A stretch of 20,062 nt of DNA, taken from assembly GCA_964389005.1 (NCBI GenBank), contig CAYMCV010000042.1:1-20062 (forward strand). Direction: 5' to 3'. The translations under genes and the position numbers were made by a program. A model generated the notes under the pieces. It saw only the letters and a list, made by a program, of their open reading frames with translations, made no database searches and was not told the DNA's origin. This DNA comes from CAYMCV01 sp964389005 (GTDB taxonomy: Bacteria > Bacillota > Clostridia > Lachnospirales > Lachnospiraceae). Every line of letters starts with the position of its first letter. Position 1 is the stretch's first letter. This document shows positions 14,052 through 20,062 of the stretch, in pieces.

Positions 14052-15783
14052 ATGAATCTTGCGGATTTACTCAAATTTCATGATACGGGAATGCAGACTG
14101 CAAACACTGCCGAACAGGAAAATGTGCAGTCTTCTTCGCAAGCGGCCAATCGATATCGTATTTATTCACAATTAAGGAACATGATGCCGGGTGATACGTT
14201 TGTCGGAGAAGTTTCGCTTCTTTCCGCCGAAGAAGTACAAATTCGTTTGGATGAAACCACGCTGTTAACTGCCAAAATGGAAACCAACGCCAACCTATCT
14301 GTTGGACAAAATCTGATATTTGAAGTCAAAGGAAATCATGCAGGACAATTGGATGTACGTGCACTTTTTACCAATGTTGCACAACAAACAACGGTTCTAA
14401 AAGCAATTGCGGAAGCAGAACTTCCCGCTGACAATCAGAGTATCCGTATGGTTTCGGATATGATGAAAGAAGGGATGCCGATTGACAGGAAGTCGTTACA
14501 GGAAACCTATCATGATATCGTACGTTTCTCGGACGCGAAACCAACAGACATCATAACACTCCACAGATTACAAATACCTGTTACCAAAGAGTCTCTCATA
14601 CAGATTGAGAATTACAGAAACTTGAATCACCAAATCACGGATTCGTTTCAATATATTGCGGATGAGATGGAAGCGACTGTACAGCAATTTTTATCTGAGG
14701 GAAAACCACAGGAAGCATTACGATTGTATGGAAAACTAATGGAAGCATTGATTTCTGATACAAGTGAGGGAACTATACCGACAAAACAGGAAACTGCAAA
14801 AGCAGTGACTGAACCGTCGCTATTATCCGACTTAAATACAACAGAATCGGGAGCACATATTACAGAATCACAGACGAACGAAGCCAAGACAAAATCTGCG
14901 GAAGCACTTTTAAATCAAGGGACAAATGCAACAAAATTACAAGAAATATTATCACCGAAAGAACTTCAGAATCTTGCCAAAATATTGCAGGAAATGAATT
15001 GGAATTCGGAAACCGTAAAACATGTCGAGACAGGACAACTTGGAGCACGCGAGTTCTTGACTGCAATGGTCAAAAGCATGAATCTCAATACTGCTGACTT
15101 CGAATCGATGTTGCTTACACACGATGATCGGGAACTGACCAAAATCATGAAACATGAATTGATCGACCGCATGCTGATTACGCCGGAGAAGGTTGAGAAG
15201 CCGGAACACGTACAGGAGTTGTTTGAGCGAATTTTGAAGCAGACCGATCGTTTATCAAAGGCGGTTTCGGAAGTTTTAAAGCCGGAGCATGCAATGGTAC
15301 GCGGATTGGCGCAAGTGCGTGAAAGCGTTGATTTCATGTCACAGTTAAATCACACGTTAAACTATGTTCAACTTCCGCTAAAACTTAGTTCCAACACGGC
15401 AACCGGAGATTTGTATGNNNNNNNNNNACACCAACAAAAAAAATCTTGCCGTAAATGACGGAAACGTCAGTGCATATTTGCATTTGGATATGGATAGTTT
15501 GGGGAGTGTCGATGTCTATGTTGTACTGTCGCAGTCCAAAGTCAATACGAGATTTGCGGTCGAAAATGACGATATTCTTGACTTTATCGAAGAACATCTG
15601 CCGCAGTTGAATGAGCGCTTAAGCAAAAAAGGATACGCGGTCACAGGGAGTGTTTCATTGCAAACAGACCGCAAAAGCATTGCAGAAGAAATGTTTGGAA
15701 CAGATGCGTCCGAAATCGAATCAAGCGTGAGAGAGGAAGGACAACAATCCATCGGTTATTATAGTTTTGACGTACGGGCATGA
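14052..15783 (+). CDS. FliK/YlqG-like protein with hook-length-control C-terminal domain, split by an assembly gap
   Basis: The reading frame from ATG 14052 (SD GAGG 14041-14044) reaches the N run at residue 455 and resumes afterwards in another phase, ending at TGA 15781. The two parts fit one protein of about 574 residues. The first part holds a low-complexity, Gln/Thr/Glu-rich middle with an OB-like beginning (GDTFVGEVSLLSAEEVQIRL). The last 120 residues resemble the FliK C-terminal (Flg_hook) domain: AYLHLDMDSLGSVDVYVVLS, NTRFAVEND, then LNERLSKKGYAVTGSVSL. In flagella this domain interacts with FlhB to switch substrates. Position after rnhB and before an FlhB-C-like gene matches B. subtilis ylqG-ylqH. 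Those two genes lie outside flagellar operons and their role is unclear. The reading break is an artefact of placeholder length, not a real frameshift. Confidence 0.8.
15418..15427. other. Assembly gap (10 N) inside the FliK-like gene
   Basis: Ten N replace unknown bases. To join the two coding parts the true number must be a multiple of three: G15417 needs two more bases to complete its codon, and AC 15428-15429 needs one before it. Ten is not a multiple of three. A three-base gap would give Val-Tyr and the plausible run GDLYVYTNKKNL. An A8 homopolymer follows within a few bases. Confidence 0.9.
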
Positions 15784-15812
15784 TATATTTCATTTGAAGG
15801 ATGAGATAAACT

Positions 15813-16082
15813 ATGGAGCAAAAAAGCAGAAAAAAACAAGCGATTGCGCTTTCATACGATCCACACGATGACGCCCCGAAAGTTATAGCGAGCGGGCAGG
15901 GAATTCTTGCGGAGAAAATTCTGAAAAAAGCAGCGGATGAAAAGATTCCGATACATAAAGACGATCAATTGGCGAATACGCTATCGAGGCTTGAAATACC
16001 GCCTGAATTATATGAAGTCGTTGCAGAAATCCTAATTTTTGTGGATGCTATGGATAAAATCAGAAAGAAAGCGGAGAAGTAA
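15813..16082 (+). CDS. FlhB C-terminal-domain-like protein (YlqH/EscU-type)
   Basis: The 89-residue soluble protein corresponds to the cytoplasmic FlhB segment just after the autocleavage site: AIALSYDPHDDAPKVIASGQ, AEKILKKAADEKIPIHKDD, then LSRLEIPPELYEVVAEILIFV. It lacks the NPTH cleavage tetrad and all membrane helices of true FlhB. In the flagellar export gate this domain sets substrate specificity together with the FliK C-domain, and here the FliK-like gene is the immediate upstream neighbour (29-nt gap). The same pair follows rnhB in Bacillus (ylqG-ylqH). The SD is weak (GAAGG, 12 nt away). Its stop overlaps the yraN start by one base. Confidence 0.88.
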   Translation: MEQKSRKKQAIALSYDPHDDAPKVIASGQGILAEKILKKAADEKIPIHKDDQLANTLSRLEIPPELYEVVAEILIFVDAMDKIRKKAEK

Positions 16083-16456
16083 TGACGGAATTGAACAACA
16101 CGCGAAAGAATTCTCGTAAAACAGGAGCCGCCTATGAACAAACGGCATTTACATATCTCACAAACAATCATGTTTGGATAATGGAACGCAATTTCAGGTG
16201 TCGATTCGGTGAGATTGACTTAATAGGCAGAGACGGAGATTATCTGGTGTTTTTTGAGGTTAAGTATCGTGCAAATGCAAAAAGCGGATTACCGGAAGAA
16301 GCAGTCGGATATAATAAACAAAAGAATATCTGTAAGGTTGCTGATTATTACAGAATGAAAAAAGGCATCGGAGATAATACACCGATGCGTTTTGATATCA
16401 TTGCAATATGCGGGAACCGACTTACGTGGTATAAAAATGCGTTCCCTTATCTGTAG
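16082..16456 (+). CDS. YraN-family (UPF0102) nuclease-like protein
   Basis: The 124-residue protein has the restriction-endonuclease-like core of the family: GAAYEQTAFTYL, then RNFRCRFGEIDLIGRDGDYLVFFEVKYRAN, with the E-x-D and E-V-K pattern of PD-(D/E)XK folds, followed by RFDIIAI. UPF0102 proteins are predicted Holliday-junction-resolvase-like nucleases, but biochemical function is not firmly established. The start codon overlaps the previous stop (TAATG) with GGAG just upstream, showing coupling. It is the last gene of the long plus-strand cluster and converges with the minus-strand gene after 5 nt. Confidence 0.93.
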   Translation: MTELNNTRKNSRKTGAAYEQTAFTYLTNNHVWIMERNFRCRFGEIDLIGRDGDYLVFFEVKYRANAKSGLPEEAVGYNKQKNICKVADYYRMKKGIGDNTPMRFDIIAICGNRLTWYKNAFPYL

Positions 16457-16461
16457 ATAAT

Positions 16462-16860
16462 CTATTCATCTAAATTAAACACCTTGAAAGCATTCCGTAA
16501 AAAAGAATCCATTTGCCGATCGGAGATATCGAGAACGGTATTGGCGTTATCTTGTGTTGAAGAAACCTTCAAAGCCGAAGTACCTGAGGTTTTCGGGAGA
16601 GAGAAATCTTCAAGCGGAGCCTGTAAAGTTGTAGGCTTACTTCCAACAACGGGATTGTCGGATGGCCTCGGATATGTAGCACGTACATGAGGTTGCAAAT
16701 CAAAAAGGTCGATTGCAGGTTGATTTGACACCGGGTTAGGAGCCGATTTCGGTACGGCAACAACCTTCGATAAAGGAGAGACCGATTTCGATGATTCGGA
16801 CAAAACAGACGAATTCAATTGGCTTGATATCTGATAAGATGCGATGTCATTTAATTTCAT
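16462..16860 (-). CDS. Small low-complexity protein of unknown function
   Basis: The 132-residue product reads from ATG at 16860-16858. An upstream in-frame ATG at 16893 would add eleven residues. The inner start is preferred because AAAGGAG lies a short distance upstream of it. The sequence begins MKLNDIASYQISSQLNSSVL, continues with a Ser/Pro/Val-rich, probably disordered middle, and ends in a likely amphipathic helix DRQMDSFLRNAFKVFNLDE. There is no signal peptide or membrane segment. I do not recognise a family. A short N-terminal motif, a disordered linker and a C-terminal helix would suit a small regulator or an adaptor that binds a partner, but that is speculation. It has its own promoter, divergent from the GGDEF-EAL gene, and ends 5 nt from yraN on the other strand. 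Confidence 0.75.
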   Translation of the reverse strand: MKLNDIASYQISSQLNSSVLSESSKSVSPLSKVVAVPKSAPNPVSNQPAIDLFDLQPHVRATYPRPSDNPVVGSKPTTLQAPLEDFSLPKTSGTSALKVSSTQDNANTVLDISDRQMDSFLRNAFKVFNLDE

Positions 16861-16895
16861 TCGCCATTCTCCTTTCAAAAAGACTTTACACATAT

Positions 16896-16924
16896 ATTAT
16901 CGGTAAAAAATTGTCATTTGTAAA
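16896..16924 (-). promoter_or_regulatory. Promoter of the minus-strand unknown gene, sigma-A with sigma-28-like features
   Basis: On the minus strand a -35 TTTACA (16924-16919) and a -10 GATAAT (16901-16896) are 17 bp apart, a good sigma-A match. The same DNA also reads TACA-N15-CCGATAAT, close to the flagellar sigma (SigD/FliA) consensus TAAA-N15-CCGATA. Either reading places transcription start about 40 nt before the gene. Confidence 0.55.
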
Positions 16925-16929
16925 GTGGA

Positions 16930-16950
16930 TTTTGTAAAATACATACAAAA
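16930..16950. repeat. Inverted repeat in the divergent intergenic region
   Basis: TTTTGTA (16930-16936) and TACAAAA (16944-16950) form a perfect 7-bp dyad with a 7-bp centre. It lies just upstream of the minus-strand promoter. TGTAAAATA occurs twice nearby (within the dyad and around 17001). The dyad could be an operator for a shared regulator, or simply AT-rich chance. Confidence 0.35.
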
Positions 16951-16964
16951 AATATGCATTTTAG

Positions 16965-16993
16965 TTGCATTAAGTAATAAATATTGGTAAAAT
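16965..16993 (+). promoter_or_regulatory. Candidate promoter for the GGDEF-EAL/tyrS unit
   Basis: TTGCAT (16965-16970), a 17-bp spacer and TAAAAT (16988-16993) give a moderate sigma-A match. Transcription would begin near 17000, leaving a leader of about 120 nt that contains a large hairpin. No T-box or cyclic-di-GMP riboswitch motif is recognisable in that leader. Confidence 0.45.
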
Positions 16994-17034
16994 TACAGTG
17001 TGTAAAATATCTTTCGGGAAAGAACGAGTTGAAT

Positions 17035-17075
17035 GAATCAAATCGTTTATTTTTTATACCTTAATGATTTGATTT
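17035..17075 (+). other. Leader hairpin upstream of the GGDEF-EAL gene
   Basis: AATCAAATC (17036-17044) pairs perfectly with GATTTGATT (17066-17074). Flanking bases extend the stem to about 13 pairs with two G-U pairs. Two more T follow, too few for a firm terminator. The left arm (ATGAATC, 17033-17039) can alternatively pair with GATTCAT (17091-17097), next to the ribosome-binding site, so two exclusive folds are possible. Confidence 0.4.
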
Positions 17076-17120
17076 TTGATGCCACACAGTGATTCATCGT
17101 GAGGACAATGGAGGAATTGG

Positions 17121-18824
17121 ATGGGCAGAGATACTGAACTCGAAAGGCGTAATCGCAAGCGGTTGTTTATGGGCATTCTATTCAGTGCCTTATATTATGT
17201 TGTATTGTGGTTTACCGTAAATATGTCCGGACGCATTGAAGGCATTATGATAGGGGATTTCATGGTTACCATGGTCATAGTGCGTTGCTTTATGATGCTG
17301 ATTCAAATTTTGCTTGCAGTTTTGTTGGTAATTGCCGTCAGAAAACGTGGAATGATGATTGCAACGGCATTACTTATAATCAGTGGGGGCACAACGGCGA
17401 TTAGTCTTCATTTTTCACATATACCTGATACGGTAAATGGTGTAACGATGGCGGTTTTTGGTCTGATCATAACCTTCGTGGTATACTTTTTCATTAGAAA
17501 AGTCGAAAATAACGAAATTAAAATGAACACGATGTTGAATACGGATGAGTTGACGGGATTACCGAACAGACACGCATTGTTTGAAACATTACGATACAAG
17601 GTTGAGCGCAATGAGCGATTTGCTTTGTTACAAATTGATGTTGATAACTTTAAGACGGTAAACGATACGGTTGGACATAAAAAAGGTGATGAACTATTAC
17701 AGAAGTTCGTAAAGCAGTGGGAACAGTTTCCTTCCAGAGAGGATGACTTTTTTGCCAGAAGCGGCGGTGATGAGTTCGTTTTATTGGTAAGTCTTAAGGA
17801 TTGCAATAAAGAAGAAGTGGTCAAAGCAGTTGAACAATCGGTTTACGGTGCTACATTTGACCATGATTATGTCGTAGATGATGTTCACTTTTTTATTACC
17901 GCAAGTATCGGAATTGCATTCTATCCCGATGATGCGGATACGTCGGACAAGTTAATGCAATACGCCGATATGGCGCTCTATATGGCGAAAGATACCGGAA
18001 AGCAAAGCGTTTGCGTATTTGACCAGACATTTGTAGATTCAATGAATGACAGTGTCAATATCGAAAACTTTATTCGAATGGCTTTGGAAAAAGACATGTT
18101 TTTCTTGAATTATCAACCGCAGTACAATGTCAGTGAACGAAAACTCCGAGGGTTTGAGACATTGGTTCGCATGGATTCCGGCGATGGCAAAGTTATAAGC
18201 CCCGGTGTTTTTATCCCGATTGCAGAGAAAACGTTGCTTATAACCCAGATTGACAAGTGGGTATTCAAACACGCATTGGAGCAGTTTTTACCAATGATTT
18301 CGTTGAATCCGGAATTAATTCTGTCTGTGAATGTTTCTGTGAAATATCTGTTTCATGACAGCTTTTTATCTGATGTCAAAGCATGCTTAAAAACGACTTC
18401 TTTTCCGCCGGAAAATTTGGAAATTGAGATAACGGAGTCAGTGTTCATTACATCTGTCGATCGAGCGATTGAAACGTTACATCAAATTAAGGACTTGGGA
18501 ATTCATATTGCATTGGATGATTTCGGAACGGGATATGCTTCGCTAAGTTATGTAAATTCTCTGCCCATAGATTTGCTAAAAATTGATAAGACATTTATCG
18601 ACCAATTATCGGATGAGAAAGAAAATAATGAGTTCGTGGAAGCAATCATCAATATGGGACACACACTGAACTTGCAAGTCGTTTCTGAAGGTGTGGAAAA
18701 GGAACAGCAGGTTACACTTTTAGATAATTACAAGTGTGATTATATACAAGGATATTTATGGGGCAAACCCATGCCGTTTGATAACGTAAAGGAATTGGTG
18801 GCACGGGAAAGTATGAAGGGTTAA
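17121..18824 (+). CDS. Membrane-bound GGDEF-EAL cyclic-di-GMP turnover protein
   Basis: The 567-residue protein has about four N-terminal membrane helices (residues about 14-130). The GGDEF domain has an intact SGGDEF active site (GGDEF 215-219) and an inhibitory I-site RxxD (REDD, 206-209) five residues before it. The EAL domain follows (about 320-560). The signature is ETL (346-348) in place of EAL, but E346, the NVS Asn, EITES, DDFGTGY (D466, D467), KIDKTF, the EGVE Glu and QGY are all present. Both diguanylate cyclase and phosphodiesterase activities are therefore possible; which dominates cannot be read from sequence. The N-terminal membrane block has no recognisable ligand-binding domain. 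The SD GGAGG (17110-17114) is 6 nt before ATG. tyrS follows after 30 nt. Confidence 0.94.
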   Translation: MGRDTELERRNRKRLFMGILFSALYYVVLWFTVNMSGRIEGIMIGDFMVTMVIVRCFMMLIQILLAVLLVIAVRKRGMMIATALLIISGGTTAISLHFSHIPDTVNGVTMAVFGLIITFVVYFFIRKVENNEIKMNTMLNTDELTGLPNRHALFETLRYKVERNERFALLQIDVDNFKTVNDTVGHKKGDELLQKFVKQWEQFPSREDDFFARSGGDEFVLLVSLKDCNKEEVVKAVEQSVYGATFDHDYVVDDVHFFITASIGIAFYPDDADTSDKLMQYADMALYMAKDTGKQSVCVFDQTFVDSMNDSVNIENFIRMALEKDMFFLNYQPQYNVSERKLRGFETLVRMDSGDGKVISPGVFIPIAEKTLLITQIDKWVFKHALEQFLPMISLNPELILSVNVSVKYLFHDSFLSDVKACLKTTSFPPENLEIEITESVFITSVDRAIETLHQIKDLGIHIALDDFGTGYASLSYVNSLPIDLLKIDKTFIDQLSDEKENNEFVEAIINMGHTLNLQVVSEGVEKEQQVTLLDNYKCDYIQGYLWGKPMPFDNVKELVARESMKG

Positions 18825-18854
18825 CGATTATAGTGAATGGAGAAAGAGAGAAAA

Positions 18855-20062
18855 ATGAAGATTTTTGAAGAATTGCAAGCGAGAGGTTTGCTTGCACAGT
18901 TGACAGACGAAAAAGAAATCAGAGAGTTGATTAATGAAGGAAAAGCAACTTTTTATATTGGTTTTGACCCGACGGCAGACAGTCTGCATGTCGGACATTT
19001 TATGGCACTTTGCCTGATGAAGCGTTTGCAGATGGCAGGGAACAAACCCATCGCTTTGCTTGGCGGCGGAACAGGAATGATTGGAGATCCCTCAGGTAAA
19101 ACGGATATGCGTAAGATGTTGACCAAAGAAGACATTCAACACAATTGTGCATGCTTCAAGAAACAGATGAGTCGTTTTATCGATTTTTCTGAAGGAAAAG
19201 CGTTGATGGTTAACAATGCAGAGTGGCTTTTGGACTTAAATTACGTTGAACTATTAAGAGAAGTGGGACCGCATTTTAGCGTGAATCGTATGCTTGCGGC
19301 AGAGTGTTATAAGCAACGTATGGAGCGTGGATTAACGTTTCTCGAATTCAACTACATGATTATGCAAAGCTACGATTTCTTGGAATTATTTACGAAATAT
19401 GGTTGTAATATGCAGTTCGGCGGCGATGATCAGTGGGCCAATATGCTTGGCGGCACCGAATTGATTCGAAGAAAACTTGGAAAAGATGCACACGCAATGA
19501 CAATTACGCTGCTCTTGAATTCAGAAGGAAAGAAGATGGGAAAAACGGAGAAAGGGGCAGTTTGGCTTGACCCTGAGAAAACATCACCGTTTGAATTCTT
19601 CCAGTACTGGCGTAATGTTGATGACGCAGATGTAATTAAATGCATTAAGATGTTGACATTCTTGCCGCTTGAAGAAATTGCACAGATGGAAGCATGGGAG
19701 GGAAGCCAATTGAATCGTGCCAAAGAAATACTTGCGTACGAATTGACCAAACTTGTCCATGGTGAAGAGGAAGCCAATAAGGCTATGGAGGCCGCAAAAG
19801 CATTATTTTCCGGTGGCGGGAACAATGAGCATATGCCGACATTGGAACTTGCCGACAGTGATTTTGCGGACGGAACCATTGATATTGTATCTCTGTTGGT
19901 TCGCGCGGAGCTGGTACCGACGAGAAGTGAAGGAAGACGTGCAGTAGAACAGGGAGGGGTGTCTGTTAACGATGCCAAAGTCATGAGTTTTAAACAGACA
20001 TATACCAAAGAAGAGATTGCAGCAAATGAATTCATCCTTAAAAAAGGCAAAAAGAATTTCAA
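18855..20062 (+). CDS. tyrS: Tyrosyl-tRNA synthetase, last residues beyond the window
   Basis: The frame from ATG 18855 is open to the right edge (402 codons); the family is about 405-420, so only the tail is missing. The class I HIGH-type motif is HVGH (residues 45-48), the tyrosine pocket segment is GGDDQWANMLGG, and the KMSKS equivalent is KMGKT (227-231), a usual TyrRS form. The C-terminal S4-like RNA-binding domain begins near residue 345 (LVRAELVPTRSEGRRAVEQGGV). It charges tRNA-Tyr in the cytoplasm. The SD is purine-rich (GGAGAAAGAGAG). Only 30 nt separate it from the GGDEF-EAL stop, leaving no room for the T-box leader that often controls tyrS in Firmicutes. Confidence 0.97.
   Translation, partial: MKIFEELQARGLLAQLTDEKEIRELINEGKATFYIGFDPTADSLHVGHFMALCLMKRLQMAGNKPIALLGGGTGMIGDPSGKTDMRKMLTKEDIQHNCACFKKQMSRFIDFSEGKALMVNNAEWLLDLNYVELLREVGPHFSVNRMLAAECYKQRMERGLTFLEFNYMIMQSYDFLELFTKYGCNMQFGGDDQWANMLGGTELIRRKLGKDAHAMTITLLLNSEGKKMGKTEKGAVWLDPEKTSPFEFFQYWRNVDDADVIKCIKMLTFLPLEEIAQMEAWEGSQLNRAKEILAYELTKLVHGEEEANKAMEAAKALFSGGGNNEHMPTLELADSDFADGTIDIVSLLVRAELVPTRSEGRRAVEQGGVSVNDAKVMSFKQTYTKEEIAANEFILKKGKKNF

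Noticed and set aside
15415..15783. Separate gene starting with ATG 15415 at the N run
   Set aside because: The ATG is the end of the upstream codons GAT TTG TAT G and has no SD; the downstream protein is the C-terminal domain of the same FliK-like gene.
16440..16470. TTATCTGTAGATAA palindrome at the yraN / minus-strand gene junction as a bidirectional terminator
   Set aside because: The loop would be only 2 nt, the stem is AT-rich, and no T-run flanks it; too weak to call.
16861..17120. Cyclic-di-GMP riboswitch or T-box in the divergent intergenic region
   Set aside because: I searched for the conserved cores of both by eye and found neither; only simple hairpins and promoter-like hexamers are present.
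18780..18854. Promoter for tyrS near TATAGT (18829-18834)
   Set aside because: No -35 at suitable spacing, and the start would fall too close to the ATG for the SD to be included.
19430..20062. Minus-strand open frame of about 210 codons opposite tyrS
   Set aside because: Ser/Ala/Leu-rich shadow of a clearly real synthetase; no recognisable motifs or start signals.

Overview
The window looks like a low-GC Firmicute of the Clostridia, most likely a Lachnospiraceae-type commensal. This rests on gene order and sequence character, not on a search. The core is the conserved SRP / S16 / rimM / trmD / L19 / rbgA / rnhB locus in the order known from Bacillus and Clostridia, including the FliK-like and FlhB-C-like genes that follow rnhB (ylqG/ylqH in B. 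subtilis). A run of ten N at 15418-15427 shows that this is a scaffolded draft assembly.

Layout. (1) 1-3911: the 3' part of a very large cell-wall-anchored surface protein with a six-unit 27-bp Pro/Thr/Ser repeat and an APKTG sorting signal. (2) 3975-16456: a long same-strand cluster behind a near-consensus sigma-A promoter: ylxM, ffh, rpsP, khpA, rimM, trmD joined in frame to a NatA-type ABC ATPase, a NatB-type permease fused to a CPBP protease domain, rplS, lepB, rbgA, a second lepB, rnhB, a FliK-C-like gene (interrupted by the N run), a short FlhB-C-like gene and yraN. Two intrinsic terminator-like hairpins (before rimM and after rplS) divide the cluster into possible sub-operons. (3) 16462-16860, minus strand: a small unrecognised, low-complexity protein with its own promoter. 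(4) 16861-17120: a divergent AT-rich regulatory region. (5) 17121-18824: a membrane GGDEF-EAL protein, followed after 30 nt by tyrS, which runs off the right edge.

How the genes relate. Most of the cluster serves translation and protein export: SRP GTPase and its YlxM partner, two ribosomal proteins, a KH RNA-binding protein, 16S maturation factor RimM, tRNA m1G37 methyltransferase TrmD, 50S assembly GTPase RbgA, two signal peptidases and RNase HII. The NatAB transporter pair is an insertion between trmD and rplS relative to the usual order. FliK-like, FlhB-C-like and GGDEF-EAL genes suggest a flagellated or formerly flagellated relative.

The most noteworthy point is the trmD-natA junction. 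One continuous 508-codon frame exists only because a homopolymer of exactly eight A (7780-7787) keeps phase. Either alternative phase meets a stop within a few codons, giving a normal-length TrmD, and natA has its own SD and GTG start immediately downstream. This is either an assembly or mutational indel, or a slippage/frameshift site that makes both TrmD and a TrmD-NatA fusion. I saw no CRISPR array, tRNA, rRNA, transposase or phage gene.
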